From the NCBI GenBank assembly GCA_031216445.1, contig CM062202.1, positions 2,962,501 through 3,026,500 on the forward strand: a DNA stretch of 64,000 nt, in the 5' to 3' direction. The notes beneath the pieces were generated by a model. It did no database searches. It was given only the letters and a program-made list of their open reading frames with translations, and had not been told where the DNA came from. Positions 1 to 11,536 of this stretch are shown in pieces. A program made the translations under genes and the position numbers. The DNA comes from Lateolabrax maculatus (taxonomy: Eukaryota; Chordata; Actinopteri; Acropomatiformes; Lateolabracidae). The number at the start of each line of letters is the position of its first letter. Position 1 is the first letter of the stretch.

Positions 1-3000
1 TGAGAGGGTGGGAAAAAGTGTATGTGGCAATTCTCACATTGCACTCTAATAATTTCATTGCAACTGAGGCAAAGCAATGCTCTGATTACAATGATAACGC
101 CTTCAACAGGCTATCTTATTCATGTATTCATGTCAAACTGAGTCACTGCACGCACATGGCAGAGATCAGTGAACTATATGCAGTATGAAGAATGTGCAGC
201 ATATACGATAGAAATGTGATCTTGTAAATGCATAAAAATAGGAGTATGGTCGGAAAGAAGGAAGGTTGCATGTTATTAACTAACAATAATTAGTAATAGA
301 GCTTGCAGTAAGGTGCTCTTTAAACATAAAAATATAAAACAATAAGAAAGCCCTTTCTTTGGACTAATATGATGAAATGAAAAAGCTGCAAACACCCACA
401 TCCCAAATGCTCACAGGTGGCAGACAGAAGAATCAACAAAGTAGGCAGAGGTACAGTCTGCACACTGCGCACTCCTCCTGAAGTCTAACATTTATTAGCA
501 TCAAATAAATATGACATTTCCAGGCACAGTCTTCATCAGACAGCAAAAGCAAGAAATGACAGATGGCAGACATTTCACCTAATATACTCACACCTATTTC
601 ATTCACTTATCTTTTTCTGTCTGTTGACAAGGGTCTGTTTGGAAATGTCCCCTTTATCAGGGGTTAATAAATAATACATCACGCATCCTACATCGACTAT
701 CATCAGTTGTATCCTAATCTATCATCCTTAAACTGGGAATTCACAGTAATCAATCTATTTGTGCACATGAGCCTGATGAGTCTTACCTCATTACTCAGTG
801 TGTGGAGAACAAAACACTGGTCTTAACCCATGACTGGTCAATTAGCAATTCTGCTGCAATCCTTCTATGAAGAAGCTCTTATCTCTTAAGGGCCAGACCT
901 CAAACCTCAACAGACTGCACCTTTTAGCTCGAGTACATTACTGGAGCAGTACAGCGAGCTGTCGTGCATGCAGCAGAGCTCATTTAACAAGGGAGGTGGA
1001 GAGAGATGGAAGAATGGAAAAGATGGATTTATTATAAAGGGACATATAATGGTTGGATTCTGCTCCCACTGGATATTCATCCCCTGCATTAAAGCTGCAC
1101 ATTGCTGATAGTTTCCATTCAGTGCTGAAGTCCACAATTACATTAAATGTTTTAACCAATGTTTTAACACCTGACCAGAGGAGTCAATTACCGGCTCGCC
1201 ACCACTGAACATAACAAGAGCTCGATTTCCCCATTGGAAGAGCAAAAGACAAAAGGGTTTCTGTCTTGTTTTCGTGGTTAAACGTCCATTTTAAAAAACC
1301 AGCTGCACAGCCACTATGAGCTCAGGCCACCAGAGCATTTGACTTCCCTCATCCACAACCACAAACAATACAGCTTACAAGATCCAGACTGAGGTCCGGG
1401 CCATCAGCTGATTGAGCCTGCTGAGTGGTGAGGTGGCGTCATGGTGAGTATAGGCCTGGAGAAATCTCAAGCTCCAGAGCTTATTTCTTTTATTATTTCT
1501 CTTCACGTCTTTCTCACAACATTTACCAGGTCAAACGGGGAAATTAATTTAGAAAGAGATTTAAACATTTCTATCTGTATTCTGTGGAAGCGGCCTAACT
1601 CATGTACCATTGCATTCTGCTTGTTTTCTGATAATAAGGTCAAACGATGGGATAATACCCAAAATACACAAACAACTGGACTGAATTCCATTTCTCTATT
1701 TGCATGTTCAGCATTTTAGGGACAGATGCCAGCTGCGGCCCGGCTAAGAGCTGGTCTTTAACAGACCACTTTACTGGACTGACGGTTTCCTGGCTGATTA
1801 TGGATCCAGTTTGTATCAATCTTCAGTTGCATAAACATTAATTCTGATATACAAGCACTGAGGGTTCAACTGAATTTGACACAAAATACTGGAACTCCAG
1901 ACTGTTCGACCTTTCCAAAGTCTGCATTTAAAACATTAAAGGCGGCAGCTCATTTATCATTTGAACGAAAGAAAGAAAAAAAAGAGAATAGCTTTAGAGA
2001 CAAGTGAAACTCGGTATGACCATCTGCTTCCTACCATCATTAGCTGACAACCAGCACACACACTCTGGCAGGGTACTAATTGAATTAGAGTTGTGCTAGC
2101 AGCTCTTGATAAACCCAATCAGCTCTGACGCTGCTGTCATGGATTCTCTCTGATGTCTGGTGTCCCCAAAACACTGAAGATGGGTTTGTGTGTCTGCAAA
2201 GTGCAAGATGAGAAAAAAGTATAGAGACAGAATTATCCTTGATTTATTCACAGGCCACAGAGGATTGTAGAGTTTAATGGAGGAAGAAAGGAGGCGGATT
2301 TACACTGTTGGTTCACAATATGGTCTGTTCATGATAGACTGGCCATGTGAATCTGCTCTTTCCTCTTCTTTCATAAAAGTTTGAGGATCCTCCATGTGAG
2401 GTAAAATGAAGCTCGTTCTGGAGCATTTTCTTCTGCGATGCATGTTAAAAGGGACAGCTTTATTTTTCCTGTAGTTTTTGGGTGTGGCCTTAGCTGACTA
2501 ACACGCTTTCCCGGAGTCGATAAAATAATCATTTCCTCTTCCAGCCATTCACTCACTCAATCAAACCTCTCTCTCTCCTCTTACACTGTACACAGTGTCA
2601 TCTAGCATGTGCAACACAAAATCATTGCATCCGTAGGTGATATTTTTTTAGTTAAAATTCTCAACATTAAGTGTAATTTCTGGCTTGCAGGGTGATATAT
2701 ACAATATATAATATAAGCTATTTTAATGAGAAAATTGCATTTGCTGATATTGTTTGCTGTGAAACAACAACCACAAAAAGACTAATAAACACTTTGTGAA
2801 AACAAATGGGGATCCAAATAAAGAAATAGAACCCTTACTAGCCACTGCATATGTTAAAATAAATCTGTATAAAATGTGACTGATTTTGGTGTTTCTGTGA
2901 TAGAGGGGCCCACCCACATGTTTCACCCTTATTGTAAAGCAATCAGTGCAGACAACACATTTATTACACTATATATCAAAAAGTTTGAACAGGTGGGTCT

Positions 3001-6000
3001 TAAATCAAACAGTTCTTTTTGCTTCAGTGTGCTGTGCTGTGTTAGAGATGAGGAGGAGCAGACTGATTCATGTGGAAAAAACATTCATCATGCTGATCTC
3101 TGGCTCTTCATCACACAGTCAGGTACATTTAACACCTCGCTCAGGAACATCCTGACTCTAATATGCTTACAGAGGCAAGACGCTCGACTCTGTAGTTACC
3201 TGCACAATATGGCAGTTCACAACTAATTATTTCCTAATTTGTCTCTTTCTCCTTCTCTCTGTTATTTCTTCAATTTCCCTTCCATTTCTATCAGCCACTT
3301 TCCCTCCTTTTGTCAGTTTCAGTCAAGAACCACCGACTTTGTAAATGTATTTTCATCACTTTCAATATCACGTTAACACACCTTAATAGCTCGTGGCTGA
3401 CATACCGTTGGTTTAGCAGGACTTCCATGTAATATATAGTCACATTTTGTTAAAAAGACTGGACAGTTTGTGTCACAAAACAAGAACCGAAAACTGGAGA
3501 CACACTGCTAATGGCTGGAGATGCCTATCATTTTAATTAAAAACTGCAGCAGAGACAAAATAAATCAGCTGATTTGATCTCACAACAGAATATTAAACAA
3601 GATTATCTTCTCTCTGATGCTCTTGTCACAAACAAGAAAATGCGCGTAATGAGACTGTAATATTGTAATGGTTAACACTTTAAAGCTACGTTTGTCTAAT
3701 GATCGAGTGTCTTCAGAATGAGTGCAGAAACATGCAGGTCACATATCGACTTTCACTATGAATAAACATTGATTTTTATGATACGCACAGCTGAGGCACG
3801 ACTTAATGAGGGTGTGCATGTCTGTTACCAATATCATATATTTTAATTAGTAATGGGTGGGTTAACACTGATTTAAGTAATTATTTATGCTTCTTATACA
3901 CAGTGTAAACAAAATTAAATTTAAAATCAAAGGGCACATGGAGGACTTGTTGCATAAAAATTATATTATTATGACAGAGTGAACAAAGTCAACCTGACTG
4001 GAAAACAAGAGGGCTACTGTCCACATAATGCAGCTTGAAATTAATCAGCTTGTATTTAGGAAAAACCCCCACAGGTCATAGTATCCCATCCCACCTCTGC
4101 ACACTCTCAACTAAAATGACGTACATACTGCATCCCTAAAGGTGCACACCTCAATACGACAGTAAACGAAAAAACATTTCTTTGAATTTGTTTCATTCAA
4201 AATCAAAATTCATTTTCAGCTGCTTCACAGAGCAGCATATCTTTACAAAGTGAGAAATAAATATGGTGATTGAAAAATAAGAATCCTGCAATAATGCCGT
4301 AAAGAGAGCATGTCTTTGCGTTTTTTACACTGAACCAAACAACTCCAGCATAATTCCCTCGTCGTGATATCATGAAGCCTTCCAGCGTTTCCGAAACAAA
4401 AGAGGTGGGACGTGCAACACAACAACGTCGGGCAATTATAACAATGGCGGGTGAACTGAGTGCTGTGCACGTTCTACAAACATAAGCAAAGTTGCTGTGC
4501 AGCGTTCATGTTCTTCTTCTTTGAGTTAGCTGCCAGCTTTATACAGGAGGTGAGGCGGAACAACGTGTAATAAGGGCTATACTCTGGGTTCCTTGGGTGT
4601 GGATTTTTTGGAGTGTTGTTTCATTGGCTTCACGTGAATGTCTTGGAAAGCTGCAGAACCCTGCAGGCAAGATGGAAGCAGCTCCAGACTGAAGGGATTG
4701 AATTAGGTCACAATTGATCGGTGCAGCATGATGGAAAAAGAGCAGAAAAGAGGGTCAAAAATATTTGGAGTTGTGTTTTAGAGAATGAAAAGCTTCTACA
4801 GTAACCCGCAAAATGAGCTCCATACCTGCAATCAGTAGCTAAGGCAGAAGTGTGTTTTTTAATACGTATCATCATTTCAAATGGAGCTGTTTGATCTTTT
4901 AACATGATTGACAATGCAGAATCAAAGGAAGTGTGGACTGCACCTTAATTAGGTTACCATACCCATATCCCTTCTGAATCACTGAGAGTCCAGGATTAGA
5001 TCCATAACCATCCTTAATCATCTGTCACCGGGCAGAGGAAACACATTTCCTCACTTTCACTAACAATAATTAAAACAGATAAAATAACAGTTTTTGCTCC
5101 TTGACCTCAACTCTGGGTCAAAACCGTCACCTTCACTGACCGATCCCCGTAGCTTCCTTTGAAATAAATACATTATTTAGATTCCCGTGCGGCTGCAGAG
5201 GCGATGAGATGAAAAGGCTCAAGACCGAAGGAGAGAAATGGGAATGAAAGGATTGTCAAGCATCGTAAGGTGAACATAAATAATATGAAGCATACAAGTC
5301 AGAGAAAAACTGGTATAAAGAAAGGTGGATGAAGCCAGTAAATAATTGCCTGTGTGAGACACAGTGATGGACAGAGAGACAGAGGGAGAGATGGGGAGTG
5401 GCAAAAGGAACAAATAGCTGCAATAAATCTTTCAGCTTGTAACTGAAACACATAACACAGGCACTCTGGGGAAATGGCATGTAACATTAGACGGAGGGCA
5501 AGAAGGACAGAAAGGGAGATAGGAAAGAGAAAGAGAGAAAACACGACTGCTTTGGAAAAAAAAATTAAATGAAAGTTAGTGAACGAGGGACTGAAGGAAA
5601 GATACAACACAAAATAGAGGAGATAAGGCTGTAGAAGAAGTTCAGAGATTCATTCTGTGAATCAGAGACTCGCCTTTGTACAGGAGTTTGAGCAGAGACG
5701 AGACTGAAAAATAATCTTAACCGAAGCAGTGTTCCTTTTCTCAAAAGAATACAGTTATCTCTACTCTGCTAAAATGTCGTGACTATTGTTATCGCTTCCA
5801 CAGTTAGTACTTGCTATTACTGCTACCAAAACGATAACTGTTACTGACAGTGTTTCTGCTTCTCACCTGCTGCATGCTGTCACTACATGAGCTGCTGCAG
5901 GTAGGCTACATTATTGGGCAGCTTGGCACAGATTCAGTCTTTCACAGCATCCTGAGGAATTATGTAACTAATGGACAATTCTGCACCTCACAGTTGTGTC

Positions 6001-6717
6001 CAATACTAACGCTCAAAGCCAGTGAAGGCAGCAGTGTGTTTGTTGTGTGGCAAAGTGGAAAGGGAGGATGAGGAGGTCGGAGTGGAGTCCCAACACAGAC
6101 CTGCAACTAATGCTTGTTTTTTATTAACTGTAAGAATTTGGGTCCAAGTTGCCTCCTGACGTCATATTTGACTGTGTGAGAGATATTTTTATATGATGTT
6201 ATGTGTCTGGTTGTTATTCTACAGGTAATAAATGATGCCTCATAATGAGTGTTGATTCAGCTCTCAATTATTTTTTAGTGTATAAAATATCAGGAAATAG
6301 TGAAAAATACCATCATTACTCTCCAAAGCCCAAGGTATTGGTCTTATGTAATTGCTTATTCTGTCCGACCAAAAGTTCAAAACGGCGTAAAGCAGCAAAT
6401 CCTCACATTTCTCACAAGTGGGAACCTGCGAATATTTTACATTTTTACACTTGACAGCATCATGTGAAGCAGACACAAACTGTTGGCCAGTTTGGGAAGT
6501 TTAGTAAAGTCAACATAAGGTCCTTAACTCTGCCTTCTGGTCATCACATCTCGTCTTATTTCTCTCAGCTATTAAACACCATTTCTCCATCTGTCCAAGC
6601 ACCTTTTAATCCTCCCGGTCCGGCAGGTTTGTATAGTCCAGGTGGTCTCTCAGCTGGTGCCGTGTTCATCAGGATGTTGTACCTCCATGCACCGTTCACC
6701 CTCACACTAACGGGTCA
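1..6717. other. Non-coding AT-rich stretch, no gene seen
   Basis: I see no recognisable coding exon, RNA gene or clear transposon here. ORFs reach at most about 116 codons, have no family resemblance and lie in all frames. The sequence is AT-rich with many TAAT-type motifs, as in fish intergenic or intronic DNA. A mildly purine-rich strip occurs at 5340-5640. It could be part of a long intron of a leftward gene starting near 42 kb (inference). Confidence 0.6.
5340..5640. repeat. Purine-rich low-complexity strip
   Basis: The plus strand is rich in GAGA, GGGAGA and AAAGAGA words. The complementary strand therefore gives Ser/Phe/Leu/Pro-rich accidental ORFs (for example the 103-codon minus-strand frame at 5299-5610), which I do not regard as genes. 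It is the leftmost of several purine-rich strips with the same strand orientation. Confidence 0.5.
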
Positions 6718-6807
6718 CAGCACACACACACACATCCAGACAGCAAAACACACCCACGCATAGCTGTCAGGAAACACACACACACACAAACACAAACACA
6801 CACACTT
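6718..6807. repeat. Interrupted CA microsatellite
   Basis: Two short (CA)n runs at about 6718-6734 and 6773-6807 are separated by CA-rich sequence with AAAC and CCAC interruptions. Confidence 0.9.
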
Positions 6808-7301
6808 TTGAAAAGTGCTTACTCAGCACATTATCATGCGTTCAAACCTCCCTCATCTAATCAGCATTTTCGCCTCAAACCTTTTAATATTCAGTTCATA
6901 ATTAAAACAGCTGAATGTGAATATTAAATAAGTTTCAAGAAGAAAGAGGGACAAAAGCAAAAACAACAACCAATAGGAACAACTACCATGTTTTTTAAAA
7001 TCCACATCGTCTCCTCCAACACCTCGTAAACACACCTGACTTCATCTACTCCTCTTTGGAGCTAAAAGGCACGAGGCAAAATATTCACACTTCTCAATGG
7101 CTGATAAAGTATATTATGGATTAATTTGGAAATAAACAAATGGATGAGATAATACATACATAACCCATGAATAATGCATCTGTTTACTCTCCTTCCCTCC
7201 TTGTTTATGTTTCCGTGCTGAGCATGTGTGTGCAGGCCTGTAGGCTCCAGTTTCCAAAGGACCAACCTGCAGTATGGAGGTCCCACCAGACGGATGGTAT
7301 A

Positions 7302-7324
7302 CAGTGTGTGTGTGCACGTATGTA

Positions 7325-7361
<37 letters not shown>

Positions 7362-7405
7362 CAGCTGTTTGTGGCACCATATATACAGAATGTGTGTGTG
7401 TGCTT
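7302..7405. repeat. TG microsatellite
   Basis: A nearly pure (TG)n array occupies about 7326-7360, with shorter TG runs at 7302-7314 and 7389-7405. The Val/Cys-rich and His/Thr-rich ORFs across it are artefacts of the dinucleotide repeat. Confidence 0.95.
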
Positions 7406-8240
7406 GAGGTTATAATTCTTGGAATCAATCCTGTGCTGCAATTGCAGTTGTGCCCATCAATTGTTGTCCATACTTCTAAACTGAACATGAGCAAGACATT
7501 TTAATAATGGAAGTAGCTACCGTATGGATATACAATTGCTGTCCTGGGAATTGGGATACAAATGGAAAAAAAAAACTCAACTGGATGATGGGAATGGAAA
7601 ATGAAAAACAATGCATGAATGAGTGCCTGAATCTGCCCTGCGGCTGAGGCAGTTTTGAACAAATATGAGATTGTTTCAATGCAGCATGAGCAGATACACT
7701 AATGGGAATGGTAATATCAGTAAGATATCAGCAGTTAAATATTTAACAATGAAAACTATATCTGAAGAAGCACATTCAACCCTTTTCTTTTTTGGTGCAT
7801 GAGCATCAGAGCTAGAAAACTGAGAAATAAGGCAACTAAAAAGAACTCATACGCTGAATGAGTTCTTTAGGGTTTATTATTTTTTTAACATAAATAGTTA
7901 TACTAGATGCCATATAACTCAAACTTAAAATGGTCAGTTATCAGTCAAAAGACAGAAAATACAGGAATACAACTGAATTTCTGCTGATATAATTGAATCG
8001 TACTTTTAGAATCTTAATTAGCTGAAGTTGCTATAGTGAGGACCTCCAATATGGCTGCCAGAGGGTGAGTTATGCCTCTACAGAGTCTTATGAATCATTG
8101 CCACAAACAGATCCGTTCTAAATGCAACTTTTGTGCTGTCGAGCCAAGCTGACTCAGCCGGGGTTAACTGTCATCCCTCTGACTGGCAGAGCTGAACGCA
8201 GCCGACTGATTCAACTGATTCACACACGCTAATCTGGCAT
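7406..8240. other. Non-coding, nothing recognised
   Basis: AT-rich sequence with no convincing ORF, RNA gene or repeat that I can name. It leads directly into the minisatellite. Confidence 0.5.
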
Positions 8241-8620
8241 CAACATGCAGGGAGATGCATCACCATGCAGGGAGACGCATCAACATGCAGGGAGACGCAT
8301 CAACATGCAGGGAGACGCATCAACACGCAGGGAGACGCATCAGCACGCAGGGAGACGCATCAACACGCAGGGAGACGCATCAGCACGCAGGGAGACGCAT
8401 CAGCACGCAGGGAGACGCATCAACACGCAGGGAGACGCATCAGCACGCAGGGAGACGCATCAACACGCAGGGAGACGCATCAACATGCAGGGAGACGCAT
8501 CAACACGCAGGGAGACGCATCAACATGCAGGGAGACGCATCAACACGCAGGGAGACGCATCAACATGCAGGGAGACGCATCACCATGCAGGGAGACGCAT
8601 CAACATGCAGGGAGATGCAG
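8241..8620. repeat. 20-bp minisatellite, 19 tandem units
   Basis: Nineteen head-to-tail copies of a 20-bp unit, CAACACGCAGGGAGACGCAT, keep perfect 20-bp register across the array. Units vary mainly at the third base (A, G or C), at base 6 (C or T), and at base 16 in the two outermost units. Because 20 is not a multiple of three and the plus-strand unit has no stop, all three forward frames stay open and give the same 20-residue repeating peptide (motifs such as RETHQHAGRR). These ORFs (127-150 codons) are consequences of the repeat, with no upstream coding context. There are no spacers, so it is not a CRISPR array. Confidence 0.97.
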
Positions 8621-9904
8621 CACCAGGCTGTGTTGTAGCAGTGAACAACAGAGGCTGCAACTATTTTTTAACTCTATTATTGATATGTAGACAGTGAGCA
8701 GTCTCAGTGGTGTGTTACCTCCTCAGCCCCGGTGGCTTTGGAGACTCACTTCTGCATATCGCCACAGCAACAGCACTGGGGAGGATGTGGCGTGATGCAA
8801 CACATGTTATCCAATGTTACACAGGCTTACCAGCGCACACAGCGTATTGATCCTGTTATATGAAGCTCCAGTCAGCTTGGGAAGTTTCTATTCTTCCGTT
8901 GTTGATGCAAGTTAAATATGCTGCTGACTCGGTTGTGAAAAGCAAACATGTGGTACATGTTTTTTTCTCAGGAATAAGCAGCTGCTGATCAGAGTGCATG
9001 ACTGCTTGTTATGGAAACAGGGTAGAGTCTGCACAGTGTTGCGGTATTTAATTTGAATATAGAAGACAGAGAATTTCTGTAAGTAGTTTTGAAAAGCCTG
9101 GCTAGATAATATATAGACTTCACCAACACACTGTGATTAAGGCAGCATTTGAGGGAGGTGCAGGCCAAGACGTAAACAGCCAATATGATAAGGGAAGGGA
9201 AGAAGAAGAAGGGAAAGCCTCAACACTTTCTCAAGGTCAAATACGGAAGATGTATTAAAAAAACAAAACAAAGGCATGACTTTTTGTTTTTATCAGATTT
9301 CCCTTTCCTTTAACATACTGTATCAACATATTTTTTCTCTAGAAGAAACAAAGTCAGGGTGAAGGAAATCTGGACAACTTAATGATTACTACGACAAACA
9401 AAGAAAGATCAGGTGTAAGGAGGCCCAACTGTACTGCTCCAGAAACGTTCGACAACGTTAATACATATTGTTAATCACAGACTGTAACAGGCTTCACCTA
9501 CGCAGCTCCACTCTACCTGCAAATAATTCAAAGCTTTTGATTCTATATACATGAACACCAGCTGAGTCGAGTTCAGTGCGTCTGATGGTGTAACTTCACT
9601 TTAAAATGCCTCCATGCGTCTTCATTCAGTGGAGTTTGTTCCTTATCCAACTGCATATAAGTAAAATAGTAAAAAAAAAATATTTGGAAAGTGGAATAAC
9701 AAGGCTCTTGAAACATTAATTAGGGCAAACGACCTACGCACTGCAGCCCCCACCGGGCTTCATCAAAGAACCGGAGAGCAATGACTCAGTGTAATAAGCC
9801 AGCGAAGTGCTTCTTTGAACAATGTCTGTGAAATCATAAAAAAGGTTTTTTTCTGCAGTGTGCACCGGCAAAAACTGGAGACAGAGCAGAGCCAAAACCA
9901 CCTG
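8621..9904. other. Non-coding, nothing recognised
   Basis: Unique-looking AT-rich DNA. No gene or named repeat was recognised. A stretch near 9715-9840, containing ATTAATTAG and a TGACTCA (AP-1-like) word, has the texture of a conserved non-coding element, but conservation cannot be judged from one sequence. Confidence 0.45.
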
Positions 9905-10253
9905 TAAAGCTGGGCTCCCACTACAGGAGTTCTGGGACGATTTATCCCCGATTCAGTCCTCCCAACAGTCGGAGGAAGGACTCGGGTCGGACTGATGTTC
10001 TGCCCAGATTATCTGGTAACGTGAGCGGTTTACAGATCCAATCTTAAACCTCCAGACGATGGCGCATTGTTCCCTCAGGCAATCTTAATCTTAAATCTCA
10101 AGTGTGTGATACGCCATTATTTTTTAATCTTGTAGTGTGTGCATTTTTGAGATTAGAGAGGAGAACATCTGTGAAGATTCTCCTTATGATGCACCCCGAT
10201 TTCAAAACCATTTAGGATTTTAAGAGTCTTGTAATGTGAGCCCGACTTAAAGC
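9905..10253. mobile_element. Non-autonomous DNA transposon relic with TIRs and TSD
   Basis: The block 9911-10247 starts TGGGCTCCCACTACAGGAG and ends GTAATGTGAGCCCGACT. The left end matches the reverse complement of the right end at about 17 of 22 positions, giving imperfect terminal inverted repeats. The same hexamer, TAAAGC, flanks both sides (9905-9910 and 10248-10253) as a candidate target-site duplication. It is about 337 bp long with no transposase ORF, so it would be a MITE-like non-autonomous copy. The internal words resemble a dispersed fish repeat I recall, but the superfamily is uncertain. Confidence 0.65.
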
Positions 10254-11358
10254 GATATGTTACAACCTTCCTTAAGAAATATTTAAACAGAGGAGTTAAT
10301 ACAGATGCTGTGTACATTCACAAAATGAAAGATGTTGGTGTACATACTAAATTCACCAAATTTAGAGCAACGCACACAGGAAATGAAATCCACAGCTGCA
10401 AAAACTTGCATTGTGGGGCATCTCAAGCAAGATTTGGGGAGACAAAAAATAAAATATTAAATCTCTTTTGGGTTCAACTGTTTGTAGCCTTCATGGTGGC
10501 TGGTGAGGTGGAGAGCTTCAGACTCATGAATACTGTACTCTGTACTTTGGATTTATCACTTCCTGTGGGTGGAGAAGATTATCGGCTCCCAGAGACGCTA
10601 GAATTTAATTTTGGCAAATTGGAGTCGACAGCATCTGACTCACAGGTGACTGGACACTCAAGTGTCGCTGCACCACTGCTGTCCCTTCGACTAATGAGAC
10701 ATTTTTACAGAGAAATGTCACTATTGCTATTTTTAAGAGAGTAAGAAGGTGGCAAACATAATCCTGAACATCATATAAAGTGACAGAGCTCTAAATGCTA
10801 TAAAAAGACACACTGGTATATTCAGTGTATATTCTATGTTTATCTGTCCCTGCAAAAGCAAACATAAATAGAAACAAACACTGAGAAACAGGAAATAAGT
10901 GTTTTCCTATTTAGAATATTTGTTTAAGACAATCTTTTGTTGGAATCCATGGAAAACAACCACTTTTGAATTATGACACCAAATACACACAAACAAAGAC
11001 ACAAACACATTCACGCCTGCCACGTTTCTCTCAGCTCCAAAATGAAACAATAAAAATCCAATAAACTCTCGTCCAAAAACAATCGTCCCCTGCCAGACAG
11101 ATGGCTGCCGCTCTGATGCATGAGTCAGGTTCAATTTTCAAATTCCAGACAGACAAAAAGCAGCCCGACATCCTCGCGACTGCACTGTTTCATAATCAGA
11201 GGCAGAATAATTAACATGGGCCTTTTACTGAGCCCATTCAGTGCTGTTGGCACTGGCTGATGGCCGAGTGTGTGTCTGCATCATGGACGATGTGTTTGTG
11301 TCCATACAAGATTTTCTGTATGTGTGTATATTTGAGTACATACAGACTCTTTTTGGGC
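10254..11358. other. Non-coding; one unsupported 144-codon ORF
   Basis: A plus-strand ORF at 10310-10744 has no recognisable domain, no conserved neighbours and no obvious splice structure, so I do not call it a gene. The segment 11190-11260 (AATAATTAACATGG and nearby words) has a conserved-element texture only. Confidence 0.45.
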
Positions 11359-11492
11359 GTGTGTGTGTGTGTGTGTTACTGTTGTAATTCTAACAGGTTT
11401 CCAGCTGGTCGTCCTGGTCTTTTACAACAGTTACCCAGCAGCTAATGAGACACTCCCAGCGACACCTGCAGGGGCTCACAACATGGTATCGA

Positions 11493-11535
<43 letters not shown>
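11359..11535. repeat. Inverted pair of TG and CA microsatellites
   Basis: A (GT)n run at 11359-11376 and a longer (AC)n run at 11494-11535 are separated by about 117 bp. On one strand they are mutually complementary and could pair as a hairpin if transcribed together. Confidence 0.95.

Positions 11536-11536
<1 letters not shown>

Noticed and set aside
8241..8697. Three overlapping ORFs of 127-150 codons as a repetitive protein gene, or a CRISPR array
   Set aside because: All three frames arise from a 20-bp tandem unit with no stop. There is no spacer sequence between units, no upstream exon and no evidence for a coding frame being preferred.
10310..10744. 144-codon plus-strand ORF as a gene
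   Set aside because: No domain, no recognisable homology, no splice or promoter context, and composition like the surrounding non-coding DNA.
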